In this document: positions 6,708 through 14,497 of the stretch, one piece after another
Layout: every line of letters starts with the position of its first letter
Position numbering within the stretch: the first letter of the stretch is position 1
Made by a program: the position numbers and the translations under genes
NCBI GenBank assembly: GCA_934202215.1
Contig: CAKPXR010000037.1
Coordinates: 1-14,497, forward strand
Direction of reading: 5' to 3'
DNA length: 14,497 nt
From: an uncultured Veillonella sp.
Lineage (GTDB): Bacteria; Bacillota; Negativicutes; Veillonellales; Veillonellaceae
The notes under the pieces: model-generated
The model's input: the letters and a program-made list of their open reading frames with translations, nothing else
What the model was told of the DNA's origin: nothing
Database searches by the model: none

Positions 6708-7471
6708 TATTTCTCCGTATTAGGCAAAGCTTCAATAATTTCTTGTACCGCATCGGTAATGCTACCTTCATTACCAATTTTGATATGTGCCACTTCTTCG
6801 TATAAAGGGTATCGTTCTTCATATACATTGAAGATATATTCAATACTTTCTTTTACAAGTGGACGAATTTCAAGATCCAAATCATCTAAGATATGATTCA
6901 CATCGCGGTTAACAAATACAACAAGACCATTATTGCGCATTAGCTTAACTGTTTTATCATAAGTAACAGTACCACCACCTGTAGCAATAACAGATGGTTT
7001 ATTATGAATTAATTCCTTAATCGTATTATATTCATATTCACTAAAAGCATCTTTACCGTCATAAATAAAGATTTTTTGAACAGATTTACCTACCTTATCT
7101 TGAATCGTTTGATCTAGATCGTAAAAATCTCTTCCTAATTCTTTAGCTAGCATTTTACCGACTGTTGTCTTACCAGCGCCTGGCATGCCGATGAGGAAAA
7201 TATGCTTATGCATATGCTCTTTTAAAAACTCATTGCTCATAGAAACAACAGTTTTTATATAATTTGCAATATAAGGTGCTAATGTTTTATCTTTACAGTT
7301 TTCAGTATGCAACGCAATAATACTGTCATCACGTTCTTCATCAATGAGTGGTAAATGATGTTCATCCTTATATTTACCAATCTCTTTAATCAATGTAAGC
7401 CGTTTTTCAAACTCTGTAACAAGTACGGAGTCAATGCTATCTATTTGTTTACGAGCTTCTTTAATATCCAT
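6707..7471 (-). CDS. aroK: Chorismate mutase (AroQ type)-shikimate kinase fusion
   Basis: Two aromatic-pathway domains are joined in 254 residues. Residues 1-88 look like an AroQ chorismate mutase (chorismate to prephenate): R7, R24, K35 and DEERDD at 44-49 fit the active-site helices. The C-terminal glutamine of the SxxxQ pattern is not seen where expected (MSNEFL, 78-83). Residues 90-254 are a shikimate kinase fold: Walker A GMPGAGKTT at 95-103, DLD at 118-120, GGG at 165-167, lid RPL at 203-205 and R220 before YPLYEEVA. The usual GExxFR motif reads GKDAFS at 139-144, so the shikimate-contacting arginine appears replaced by serine. The fold is clear, but full activity of either half is less certain. 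AAGGGGG precedes the ATG; the gene follows ribF by 13 bases and overlaps recD2 by one. Confidence 0.88.
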   Translation of the reverse strand: MDIKEARKQIDSIDSVLVTEFEKRLTLIKEIGKYKDEHHLPLIDEERDDSIIALHTENCKDKTLAPYIANYIKTVVSMSNEFLKEHMHKHIFLIGMPGAGKTTVGKMLAKELGRDFYDLDQTIQDKVGKSVQKIFIYDGKDAFSEYEYNTIKELIHNKPSVIATGGGTVTYDKTVKLMRNNGLVVFVNRDVNHILDDLDLEIRPLVKESIEYIFNVYEERYPLYEEVAHIKIGNEGSITDAVQEIIEALPNTEK

Positions 7472-7484
7472 GAGAACCCCCTTA

Positions 7485-8417
7485 TTAAGCTTTAGCTAAA
7501 ACCGCTAGAGCCTGTTCTTCATCTACCTTCATTTGATCAATAAGATCTTGTAAGTTATTAAATTTAACTTCTCCTCTAAGATAGGAAATAAATTGTACAA
7601 TTACTTCTTTTCCATATATATCTTGGTCAAAGTTAAATACGTGTACCTCGCATCTATGGTACTGATTCTTAAATGTAGGATTATCCCCAATATTACCTAC
7701 CCCATCATACCAAATACCATCGATACACACGCGATTAGCGTATACACCATCTGGAGGTGTAGCCATTTCATTAGGAAGCAACAAGTTCAATGTTGGGAAC
7801 CCTAATGTACGTCCTCGTTGATCACCTTTAATGACAGTCCCTTTGAATTGGAATGGCCTTCCAAGCCAATGCGTAGCATCTTCTAAACGCCCTTCTCGAA
7901 TGGCCTTTCTAATCTCCGTACTTGAAATAGGTGTACTAAGTCCATCACAAGGCAATAAGGGCTGTACTAAAACTTGTATATTCTTATCTGCTAATACTTG
8001 TTTCATATACTCTGGATTACCAAGACCTTTTGCACCAAATGTAAAGTTTTCTCCAATTACAATAGCAGCTACATTCATATTTGTACAAAGAGCACCTAAA
8101 AAGTCATCTGCGCTCATTTTCAGTAACTCTTCAGTCATAGGCAATCGTAAAATATAGTCTACATTCAAATCTTCAAGAACCGAATTCATAATCTCTTCTT
8201 GAATAACCCGTTTAGGAACTCGATCTGGATGTAGTATAGTTAGCGGATGATGTTCAAAGGTAATGATTATACTAACACCATTAACTGCCATTGCCTCATC
8301 AACGGCTTTTCGTATAACTCGTTGATGACCTCGATGAATACCATCAAAGGTACCTAGGGCATATACTTTTGTATCTTTGATTTGACATAGTTCATCAAAC
8401 GAATGTATTTGCTTCAT
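7485..8417 (-). CDS. ribF: Bifunctional riboflavin kinase / FAD synthetase
   Basis: RibF turns riboflavin into FMN and then FAD in the cytoplasm. The N-terminal adenylyltransferase half shows GTFDGIHRGH at 22-31 (the HxGH-like nucleotide site), EHHP near 55-58, GENFTFG at 122-128 and SSTEIR at 165-170. The C-terminal kinase half shows GDQRGRTLGFPTLN from 198, including the PTxN motif at 208-211, and PPDGVYANRV at 221-230. The length of 310 is typical. The start lies 2 bases after the truB stop, with the GAAGGA site inside the truB end, so the pair is probably coupled. The truB-ribF order is common in bacteria and does not itself imply shared function. Confidence 0.97.
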   Translation of the reverse strand: MKQIHSFDELCQIKDTKVYALGTFDGIHRGHQRVIRKAVDEAMAVNGVSIIITFEHHPLTILHPDRVPKRVIQEEIMNSVLEDLNVDYILRLPMTEELLKMSADDFLGALCTNMNVAAIVIGENFTFGAKGLGNPEYMKQVLADKNIQVLVQPLLPCDGLSTPISSTEIRKAIREGRLEDATHWLGRPFQFKGTVIKGDQRGRTLGFPTLNLLLPNEMATPPDGVYANRVCIDGIWYDGVGNIGDNPTFKNQYHRCEVHVFNFDQDIYGKEVIVQFISYLRGEVKFNNLQDLIDQMKVDEEQALAVLAKA

Positions 8418-8419
8418 AC

Positions 8420-9361
8420 TTATCCTTCAATAAAAATATTTTTTTCCACCTTCAAGGAGTGGTTAGTTCGTTTCATAATCCCTATAAATCCATGAGGACC
8501 ATAGGCTCTATAATAATGTTCTGGTTCAGTATAAGAAAATTCGCTACTAATAGGCAATTTCTTACCTTGCACCATCATCTTTAATTGTACACTATTTACC
8601 ATTACTTTTGAAAGATGAGAAACGGCTATATCCGTTGGTAACAATAGTCTTTCACCATGAAGCATCAACTCTTCAGCCATTTTAGCAGAATCAATATCAA
8701 ATGGCCCTACTTGGGTACGTGCCAAGGATGTCATGGTTCCTGGTATACCTAATGAAACACAGATATCACGCAATAATGAACGAATATAGGTGCCTCCAGA
8801 ACAAGTTACTCGAACGGTAAAATAAGGAAAACCATACGCTATAAGCTCAATATGTTTAATATGAATCTGACGTAATGGTAATTCTACAGGAATCCCTTTA
8901 CGAGCATATTCATAAGCACGTATACCATTTATCTTAATAGCAGAATATTTTGATGGTCTCTGATCTTGAATACCAATAAAGGTATTCAATGTATTAACTA
9001 ATTCATCAAAAGTAGGTTTAAGCATGGCATCGGAAAGTTCTGAACTTTGAATGGATTCATTCAATAGAACACCGTCTCGCAATACCATATCTTTATCAGG
9101 TAATACCGGTTGTCCAGAACTATCTTCAGTATCGGTAAAAGTACCAAATTTACATTCTGCCACATAGGTTTTATCAAACCCCTCTGTATACTCAATGAGC
9201 CGCGTAGCCTTACCAAGAAAAACAGGCAACACACCATAGGCCATTGGATCTAAAGTACCACTATGACCAATGCGCTTTTCTTTTAAAATGCGACGACAAA
9301 TAGCAACAGCATCATGGCTTGTTATACCAGGAGATTTTAAAAATGGTAAAATGCCATCCAT
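8420..9361 (-). CDS. truB: tRNA pseudouridine(55) synthase
   Basis: TruB isomerises U55 in the T-loop of most tRNAs. Of 313 residues, the first 50 contain SPGITSHDAV and GHSGTLDPMAYGVLPV at 32-47, with the catalytic aspartate at D38. QRPSKYSAIKINGIRAYEYARKG (from 134) and CSGGTYIRSL at 187-196 complete the pseudouridine synthase core, and a short C-terminal domain follows. The N-terminus reads FLKSPG where many homologues have DKPxG. ATG 9361 shares its A with the nrnA stop (TAATG). A segment at about 81-118, after the TDTxD motif, looks loosely conserved and somewhat long. Confidence 0.97.
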   Translation of the reverse strand: MDGILPFLKSPGITSHDAVAICRRILKEKRIGHSGTLDPMAYGVLPVFLGKATRLIEYTEGFDKTYVAECKFGTFTDTEDSSGQPVLPDKDMVLRDGVLLNESIQSSELSDAMLKPTFDELVNTLNTFIGIQDQRPSKYSAIKINGIRAYEYARKGIPVELPLRQIHIKHIELIAYGFPYFTVRVTCSGGTYIRSLLRDICVSLGIPGTMTSLARTQVGPFDIDSAKMAEELMLHGERLLLPTDIAVSHLSKVMVNSVQLKMMVQGKKLPISSEFSYTEPEHYYRAYGPHGFIGIMKRTNHSLKVEKNIFIEG

Positions 9362-10305
9362 TATTTAATCACCTCAACGAGAGCCTGTTTCGCTGCTTGT
9401 AATGGTAGATTAATCGTACAACCAGAAGCTCGAATATGACCGCCACCGCCAAAATTGCTAGCGATAGCATTCACGTCGGTACCTTTAGATCGTAAGCTTA
9501 CCCGTGTTCTGTCATCGGATTCAGCTTTTAATAAAATAGCTATATCAACAGTATCTACATTTCTAATAATGTCTACAAAGCCATCTGTATCATCGCCGAG
9601 AATGGTCATAGCCTCACGATTCAACTCGATGGTAGCTACTGTATTATTCTTGTAGAACTCAATAGTTTGCATAACTTGTTTTGTTAATTCTAGACGACTT
9701 GCAGACACGGCCTCAATCGTTTCAGAAATAACATTAGGTCTTGCACCGGCTGCTACACATTTAGCAGCCATTTCTAACGTATTGGCAGTTGTATTGCTAA
9801 ATTTAAAGAAACCACAGTCAGTAGCAATAGCCATATATAAAGCAGTGCCCATAGACTCAGTGATAGGCCAATTCCATTTTGTACATAAATCGGTAACGAT
9901 TTCACCAGTAGCAGCAAAGTCAGGCTTCAAATATAGATGATCAGCAAATTCTGTATTAGAAATATGGTGGTCTATATTAAAAATAGGTGCACTCCATAGT
10001 GCACCTACTTTGCCAATTCGCTCATACGTGCTAGCATCCAATACCATTAGCATATCAATATCAACTGGGTTAGTTTCAAAATACGCTACATCATGGATGT
10101 GGTCCGTATATCGTAAGAATGAGTACTTCTCAGGAACTACATCATCCACTACCATATATACAGTTTTACCTTGCCCTACAAGGGCTTCGTAAAAGGCCAC
10201 CATGGACCCGATAGCATCGCCATCAGGTCTAACATGGACGGTTAGCATAATAGAATTAGCTTCACACAGAGCCATATGTAATTGATTAATAGTAATCTTA
10301 CTCAT
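9361..10305 (-). CDS. nrnA: DHH/DHHA1 phosphoesterase (NrnA: oligoribonuclease and pAp phosphatase)
   Basis: NrnA degrades 2-5 nt RNA fragments and dephosphorylates 3'-phosphoadenosine 5'-phosphate. The DHH domain shows HVRPDGDAIGS (H24, D28, D30), D90 in VLDAS, IDHH at 111-114 and D163 in ATDCG, which are the expected manganese ligands. The C-terminal DHHA1 domain shows VSLRSKG near 269-275 and FGGGGHIRASG at 285-295. The length of 314 is normal. AAAGGAT lies 9 bases before ATG 10305. Nano-RNase function also ties to c-di-GMP turnover, because pGpG is a NrnA-type substrate in some bacteria, but no direct link to the nearby HD-GYP gene is shown. Codons 100-110 contain a terminator-like hairpin, listed separately. 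Confidence 0.95.
   Translation of the reverse strand: MSKITINQLHMALCEANSIMLTVHVRPDGDAIGSMVAFYEALVGQGKTVYMVVDDVVPEKYSFLRYTDHIHDVAYFETNPVDIDMLMVLDASTYERIGKVGALWSAPIFNIDHHISNTEFADHLYLKPDFAATGEIVTDLCTKWNWPITESMGTALYMAIATDCGFFKFSNTTANTLEMAAKCVAAGARPNVISETIEAVSASRLELTKQVMQTIEFYKNNTVATIELNREAMTILGDDTDGFVDIIRNVDTVDIAILLKAESDDRTRVSLRSKGTDVNAIASNFGGGGHIRASGCTINLPLQAAKQALVEVIK
9979..10007 (-). terminator. Terminator-like hairpin inside nrnA
   Basis: On the coding (minus) strand TAGGTGCACT (10007-9998), loop ATGG (9997-9994) and AGTGCACCTA (9993-9984) make a perfect 10-bp stem followed directly by TTTTT (9983-9979). It lies about 300 bases into the gene and would reduce transcription of nrnA and everything distal to it when translation lags. 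The U tract is only five bases and interrupted afterwards, so the case is weaker than that in comF. Confidence 0.45.
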
Positions 10306-10322
10306 GTTCTGTATCCTTTGTG

Positions 10323-10679
10323 TTAATTTTTTTCTTCGTCCTTTTTGATTTCATTCAAAAGGGATTCAATATGCATGCTGTAGTCTAAAGACGTATCCTT
10401 ATCGAATGTGATAGAAGGAATATGGCGCAATTTAAGTACTTTGCCAAGCTCAGTACGAATATGACCTGCTGCATGCTTTAAAGCGATAAGTGTATCTTCT
10501 TTTTCCTTATCGGAACCAAACAAAGAAACATAAATCGTAGCTTCACGCAAATCACCTGTTACATGAACATCTGTAATAGTAGTGAAGCCGATGCGTGGAT
10601 CTTTTAATCCGCGCATCAACATTTGACTTACCTCTTGTTTGATGAATTCTTGTAATTTTCTGACACGAACGTCACTCAT
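10323..10679 (-). CDS. rbfA: 30S ribosome-binding factor A
   Basis: RbfA is a small KH-fold protein that binds immature 30S subunits and helps 16S rRNA 5'-end maturation, notably in the cold. The 118 residues show RVRKLQEFIKQEVSQ at the N-terminus, DPRIGFTTITDVHVTGDL from 27, ATIYVSLFG at 47-55 and the C-terminal LRHIPSITFDKDTSLDYSMHIESLL, all typical. It lies between infB and nrnA in the classic order. Confidence 0.97.
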   Translation of the reverse strand: MSDVRVRKLQEFIKQEVSQMLMRGLKDPRIGFTTITDVHVTGDLREATIYVSLFGSDKEKEDTLIALKHAAGHIRTELGKVLKLRHIPSITFDKDTSLDYSMHIESLLNEIKKDEEKN

Positions 10680-10684
10680 ATAAA

Positions 10685-10691
10685 CCTCCTA
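10685..10691 (-). promoter_or_regulatory. Ribosome binding site of rbfA overlapping the infB stop
   Basis: AGGAGG (10690-10685) lies 5 bases before the rbfA ATG, and its first two bases are the last two of the infB TAG stop (10691-10689). Ribosomes finishing infB therefore uncover or deliver initiation at rbfA, a compact form of coupling. Confidence 0.85.
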
Positions 10692-13118
10692 AATTTGAGG
10701 TGCAATTTCTTCCATCAAGTACGCTTCGATTACGTCGCCTTCCTTGATGTCGCGGTAACCTTCTAAGGAAATACCACATTCGAAGGATGTTTTAACTTCT
10801 TTAACTTCGTCTTTGAATCGACGTAAAGAGTCAACCTTACCTTCAAATACAACAATACCATCACGGATCAAACGTACTTCAGAGTCGTTAGTAATACGAC
10901 CTTCTGTTACATAAGAACCAGCAACGATAGCTTTAGGTGTAGAGATAACTTGACGCACCTCTGCACGACCAACGACAACCTCTTTGAATTGAGGAGCTAA
11001 CATACCACGCATCGCAGACTCAACGTCATTGATAGCATCATAGATTACACGATATGTACGAAGGTCAACTTTTTCATTTTCTGCAGCACGACGAACATTA
11101 GCATCTGGACGTACGTTGAAGCCCATTACGATTGCATTAGATGCAGAAGCCAACATGATATCAGATTCGTTAATAGCACCTACTGCAGCATGAACGATTA
11201 CGATACGTACTTCAGGATTTTTAATACCTTCTAAGGATTGACGTAATGCTTCTACAGAACCTTGAACGTCAGCTTTAATGATGATGTTAAGGTCTTTTAA
11301 CTCACCTTGTTGAATTTGGTTGAAGATATCATCCAATGTAACCTTGTGAGTAGCTTGTAATTCTTGAACGCGTTGTTTAGCAATACGTTTTTCAGCAATT
11401 GCACGTGCTTCGTTATCATCCATACCATTGATGATTTCACCAGCTTGTGGAACTTCGGAGAAGCCCAAGATTTCTACTGGCATAGAAGGACGAGCTACTT
11501 TTACTTTTTCACCGCGTTCATTTGTCATGGCACGTACTTTACCATATGCTGTACCAGCAAGTACAGTATCACCTACACGAAGGGAACCTTTTTGTACTAG
11601 TACTGTACATACAGCACCACGGCCTTTATCAAGTTGAGCCTCGATAACTACGCCGTACGCCTTACGGTTAGGGTTAGCTTTCAATTCCATAACTTCTGCT
11701 ACAAGCAAGATATTTTCGAGCAAGTCGTCGATACCTTGTTTTTGTTTAGCAGATACAGGAACCATGATTACATCGCCGCCCCATTCTTCTGGTAAAAGTC
11801 CATGTTCAGACAATTGTTGTTTAACATGGTCTGGGTTAGCACCTGGTTTATCCATTTTGTTGATAGCAACAATAATTGGTACATCAGCAGATTTAGCATG
11901 GTTAATGGCTTCAATAGTTTGAGGCATTACACCATCATCGGCAGCTACTACAAGAACTGCAATATCTGTAGATTTAGCACCACGAAGACGCATAGCCGTA
12001 AACGCTTCATGACCTGGAGTATCAAGGAATGTAATTTTATTGTCGTTATAACGAACTTGGTATGCACCGATATGTTGAGTGATACCACCTGCTTCGCCAG
12101 CTGTTACATTAGTTTGACGAATTACGTCCAATAAGGATGTTTTACCATGGTCAACGTGCCCCATGATAGTAACAACTGGAGGACGAGGTTTCAATGTTTC
12201 TGGTGCATCTTCAATTTCAATAACATCTGTAGGATCTTCTTCAGGTTCTACTTCTGTTACAGTTACACCAAATTCTTCAGCTACGATTGTAGCTGTATCA
12301 ACATCAACCTCTTGGTTAATGCTAGCCATAACACCTAAAAGCATCAATTTTTTGATGATTTCAGATACTTCACGACCCATTTTCTCAGCAAGTTCTTTAA
12401 CAGTTAAAGGACCAGATAATTCGATTTCTGTAGCAATCGCTGCTTCAGCCTTACGTTCAGCTTCAGCTTTTTGTTGTAAGTATTGTTCGTTACGATGTTT
12501 TACGCGATTCTTTTTCTTTTGCATAGATGTAGATAACAAGGATTGAGGACGGTTATTGCCACCTTTTTTATTCTTCTTGTTACGACGATCATTGTTATTA
12601 GAATTGCGGTTATCATTGTTTCGATTATCGTTATTACGAGCATCATTAGGGCGACCGTTATTACGATTATCATTATTTCTGTTGTTATTAGGGCGGTTGT
12701 TAGCGCGGTCACCAGATTGTTGGTTACCTTCGGATTTACGTGTAGGCTCAGAGATTTGTACATGACGTACATTGCCCTTTTTATGGTCGTTTTGTTTAGA
12801 TTGATCGTCTTGTTTTTGACCACCTTGTTTGTAATTATCCTTTTTGTGTTCGTTAGAACGATTTGGATTTTGTTGTTTATGTGGTGCAGCCTCTTGTTTA
12901 TGAGCTGCTGTTGGAGCAGATTTTTGTTCTACCTTTTGTGTAGCTTTAGGTGCTTCAGCTTTCTTACTTAATTGTTTTTTTACAATATCATAGCCTGAAT
13001 CATCTACAGAGTTTACTGCTTTTGTAACATTAATATTATGTTGTTGCAAGATAGAAATGACCTGCTTACTTTCTACGCCAAACTCTTTGGCGATTTCATG
13101 AACGCGCTTTTTGGACAT
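10689..13118 (-). CDS. infB: Translation initiation factor IF-2
   Basis: IF-2 is the GTPase that places fMet-tRNA on the 30S subunit and promotes subunit joining. Of 809 residues, 1-50 form an IF2_N helix domain ([20 protein letters not shown]). Residues 51-230 are a charged, low-complexity linker, with an Asn/Arg/Asp-rich core at 140-189. A second IF2_N-like helix domain is at about 236-290. The G domain has GHVDHGKT at 320-327, DTPGH at 366-370 and NKMD at 420-423, followed by beta-barrel and C-terminal fMet-tRNA-binding domains. An AAGGGGG site 7 bases upstream fixes ATG 13118. An internal start near M199, just after the linker, could give a short isoform as in some bacteria, but no good ribosome site was confirmed. 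Confidence 0.98.
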   Translation of the reverse strand: MSKKRVHEIAKEFGVESKQVISILQQHNINVTKAVNSVDDSGYDIVKKQLSKKAEAPKATQKVEQKSAPTAAHKQEAAPHKQQNPNRSNEHKKDNYKQGGQKQDDQSKQNDHKKGNVRHVQISEPTRKSEGNQQSGDRANNRPNNNRNNDNRNNGRPNDARNNDNRNNDNRNSNNNDRRNKKNKKGGNNRPQSLLSTSMQKKKNRVKHRNEQYLQQKAEAERKAEAAIATEIELSGPLTVKELAEKMGREVSEIIKKLMLLGVMASINQEVDVDTATIVAEEFGVTVTEVEPEEDPTDVIEIEDAPETLKPRPPVVTIMGHVDHGKTSLLDVIRQTNVTAGEAGGITQHIGAYQVRYNDNKITFLDTPGHEAFTAMRLRGAKSTDIAVLVVAADDGVMPQTIEAINHAKSADVPIIVAINKMDKPGANPDHVKQQLSEHGLLPEEWGGDVIMVPVSAKQKQGIDDLLENILLVAEVMELKANPNRKAYGVVIEAQLDKGRGAVCTVLVQKGSLRVGDTVLAGTAYGKVRAMTNERGEKVKVARPSMPVEILGFSEVPQAGEIINGMDDNEARAIAEKRIAKQRVQELQATHKVTLDDIFNQIQQGELKDLNIIIKADVQGSVEALRQSLEGIKNPEVRIVIVHAAVGAINESDIMLASASNAIVMGFNVRPDANVRRAAENEKVDLRTYRVIYDAINDVESAMRGMLAPQFKEVVVGRAEVRQVISTPKAIVAGSYVTEGRITNDSEVRLIRDGIVVFEGKVDSLRRFKDEVKEVKTSFECGISLEGYRDIKEGDVIEAYLMEEIAPQI

Positions 13119-13133
13119 CTACATACCCCCTTA

Positions 13134-13439
13134 TTATCGATCAATCTCTTTTAGTAACGCCTTTGCAAATCCATCATCTAGTACTGCGACTACTACCCGA
13201 ACCTCTTTACCAATAGCAATTCCTAAAGTTTCTTTAGTACCAATGCTACGAAGTGGGATATGATGTGTTTCTGCTAATTGAATATATTTCTTTTCATTGT
13301 TGGATGCACAATCACCAGAGAGAAGGACTAATTTAGGTTCCTTTCTCTTCATGGCTTTTTCTACGATAAAATCACCAGAAATAACCTTACCAGCTCGTTG
13401 TGCTAATCCTAAGAGATTTAAAATTTTATCTTCATTCAT
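13134..13439 (-). CDS. ylxQ: L7Ae/L30e-family RNA-binding protein YlxQ
   Basis: This 101-residue protein belongs to the L7Ae family, whose members bind kink-turn RNA. The family pattern is seen in LGLAQRAGKVISG (10-22), PKLVLLSGDCASNNEKK (35-51) and IGTKETLGIAIGK (66-78), ending in a hydrophobic strand (VVVAVLDD). Its exact target in this operon position is not settled. It follows ylxR by 12 bases. The sequence before ATG 13439 (GAGTAATCACTGATATAC) has no good Shine-Dalgarno, so translation probably depends on re-initiation after ylxR. Confidence 0.93.
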   Translation of the reverse strand: MNEDKILNLLGLAQRAGKVISGDFIVEKAMKRKEPKLVLLSGDCASNNEKKYIQLAETHHIPLRSIGTKETLGIAIGKEVRVVVAVLDDGFAKALLKEIDR

Positions 13440-13451
13440 GTATATCAGTGA

Positions 13452-13721
13452 TTACTCATTCTCTTGTAAATCACGTTGTAATGCTTCGTATATTTCTTTC
13501 GATATACTATGCTTTAACGACCGTTCTAATCGCTTAGCCTTATAGGCTTGCTCAAAGCATGACATGGATTCACATAAATACGCTCCACGTCCTGGTGCTT
13601 TTCCAGTGCGATCAATACTGATATTACCATCTGGACTTAAGGCTACGCGAATCAATTCACGTTTCGCCTTAGGCTCACCACATCCTACGCATGTGCGCAT
13701 AGGTTGGGATTTCGGTTTCAT
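13452..13721 (-). CDS. rnpM: YlxR family RNA-binding protein (RNase P modulator RnpM)
   Basis: This is a small basic protein (89 residues) of the DUF448/YlxR family. In Bacillus it has been described as a modulator that binds RNase P RNA. Diagnostic segments are RTCVGC at 9-14, ELIRVALSPDG at 22-32 and GRGAYLC at 44-50, with a further cysteine at 55; the cysteines suggest a metal or structural cluster. ATG 13721 is 2 bases after the nusA stop, and its ribosome site (GAGGACGGTG) lies inside the end of nusA, so the two are coupled. The position between nusA and infB is classical. Confidence 0.94.
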   Translation of the reverse strand: MKPKSQPMRTCVGCGEPKAKRELIRVALSPDGNISIDRTGKAPGRGAYLCESMSCFEQAYKAKRLERSLKHSISKEIYEALQRDLQENE

Positions 13722-13723
13722 GA

Positions 13724-14497
13724 CTATTCACCGTCCTCAGCATTGCCAAAACCTTTAAAAGGTTCTTCAGCTGCTTGAGTTTCACTCTTAATATCGATTT
13801 TCCAGTTAGTTAATTTAGCTGCCAATCGAGCATTTTGGCCTGCTTTACCAATTGCCAAGGATAATTGATAATCAGGAACTACAACGTAAGAGGATTTTTC
13901 TTCTTCACTTACATCAACAGAAACAACTTTAGCTGGACTCAAAGAGTTAGCGATATAAATTGCTGGATCTTCATCCCATTTAACAATATCAATTTTTTCA
14001 TCGTGCAATTCATCAACGATATGTTGTACACGTTGACCTTTAGGACCTACGCAAGCACCTACTGGGTCAACATTTTCATCACGACTATACACAGCGATTT
14101 TAGAACGCATACCAGGCTCACGAGCTACAGATTTGAGCTCAACCACGCCTTCATAAATTTCTGGCACCTCTAATTCAAAGAGACGTTTTAATAGTCCAGG
14201 ATGTGTACGAGAAATCATGATTTGAGGGCCCTTCGTAGTTTTCTTAACCTCTACGATATAGCATTTAATACGATCCCCTTCGCGATAAGTTTCGCTAGCA
14301 ATTTGTTCTGTAGGAGGTAAAATAGCTTCTGTTTTACCTAAGTCGATAAACACATTTTTACCTTCTACGCGTGTAATAACGCCAGTGATGATATCGCCTT
14401 CACGGCTATAGTATTCTTCATATACTACGCTGCGTTCAGCCTCTTTCAAACGTTGAATAAGCATTTGTTTTGCAGTATGGGCAGCACTACGGCCAAA
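13724..14497 (-). CDS. nusA: Transcription factor NusA (5' part outside the window)
   Basis: NusA binds RNA polymerase and modulates pausing, termination and antitermination. The visible 257 residues start in mid-protein: reading continues to the window edge in frame with FGRSAAHTAKQ before the first visible methionine, as in the end of the polymerase-binding domain. It follows with an S1 domain (EGDIITGVITRVEGKNVFIDLG), KH1 with DPVGACVGPKGQRVQ, and KH2 with LSLAIGKAGQNARLAAKL. It ends shortly after KH2 with a short acidic tail (GNAEDGE) and no acidic repeats, as usual outside the proteobacteria. The true start, about 100 residues further upstream, is outside the window. It should not be annotated as starting at 14464. 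Confidence 0.97.
   Translation of the reverse strand, partial: FGRSAAHTAKQMLIQRLKEAERSVVYEEYYSREGDIITGVITRVEGKNVFIDLGKTEAILPPTEQIASETYREGDRIKCYIVEVKKTTKGPQIMISRTHPGLLKRLFELEVPEIYEGVVELKSVAREPGMRSKIAVYSRDENVDPVGACVGPKGQRVQHIVDELHDEKIDIVKWDEDPAIYIANSLSPAKVVSVDVSEEEKSSYVVVPDYQLSLAIGKAGQNARLAAKLTNWKIDIKSETQAAEEPFKGFGNAEDGE

Noticed and set aside
7195..7220. Palindrome ATATGC/GCATAT in the aroK fusion gene
   Set aside because: It is AT-rich with only 6 bp, has no proper T run, and is explained by the coding sequence around codons 85-90.
8966..8989. 9-bp perfect inverted repeat in truB (TTGAATACC/GGTATTCAA)
   Set aside because: There is no T run on either side and the stem is AT-rich, so there is no terminator. 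It could be chance.
12543..12971. Frame of 142 codons on the plus strand opposite infB
   Set aside because: It is the antisense of the Asn/Arg-rich IF-2 linker. The hydrophobic Ile/Val/Leu-rich translation is the complement of AAY/CGN codons, not a real membrane protein.

Overview
This is a low-GC, Firmicutes-type chromosomal segment. The nusA-ylxR-ylxQ-infB-rbfA gene order, the strong AGGAGG-type ribosome binding sites and the protein sequences suggest a Negativicute. Veillonella or a close relative is my best guess; this is an inference from style and gene order, not from a database search.

Region 1 (about 27-2373, minus strand) is a self-contained polar amino acid ABC importer. It has a binding lipoprotein, a permease and an ATPase, transcribed from a consensus-like promoter at 2346-2373 and closed by an intrinsic terminator at 27-73.

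Region 2 (2304-3206) is about 900 bases without a protein gene, but it is not empty. It holds a GC-rich, highly structured RNA on the minus strand (about 2758 to 2518) with its own promoter, a 5'/3' closing stem, several internal hairpins and a strong terminator. I could not assign it to a common RNA family from memory. Next to it are a perfect palindrome at 2873-2890 and, just before the HD-GYP gene, a leader that combines direct and inverted repeats.

Region 3 (3207-3844, plus strand) is a single small HD-GYP type protein, a likely cyclic-di-GMP phosphodiesterase relative. It has an altered HDxGK motif and its own terminator.

Region 4 (3859-14497, minus strand) is one long, tightly packed operon running out of the right edge: nusA (partial), ylxR/rnpM, ylxQ, infB, rbfA, nrnA, truB, ribF, a chorismate mutase-shikimate kinase fusion, recD2 and comF. 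Gaps are 18 bases or less and several junctions are TAATG stop/start overlaps. The first genes make the transcription and translation initiation apparatus and mature rRNA and tRNA. nrnA recycles nano-RNA and pAp, and ribF makes FMN/FAD. The distal genes add aromatic amino acid synthesis, a DNA helicase and a competence-type protein.

The least expected signals are these. (a) The uncharacterised structured RNA. (b) Two intrinsic-terminator-like hairpins with U tracts inside coding sequences on the coding strand, in comF (about 4307-4336) and in nrnA (about 9979-10007). They could make expression of the distal operon depend on close transcription-translation coupling. (c) The aromatic-pathway fusion and the HD-GYP protein each lack residues normally considered important. 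No CRISPR array, insertion sequence, phage gene, tRNA or rRNA was seen.
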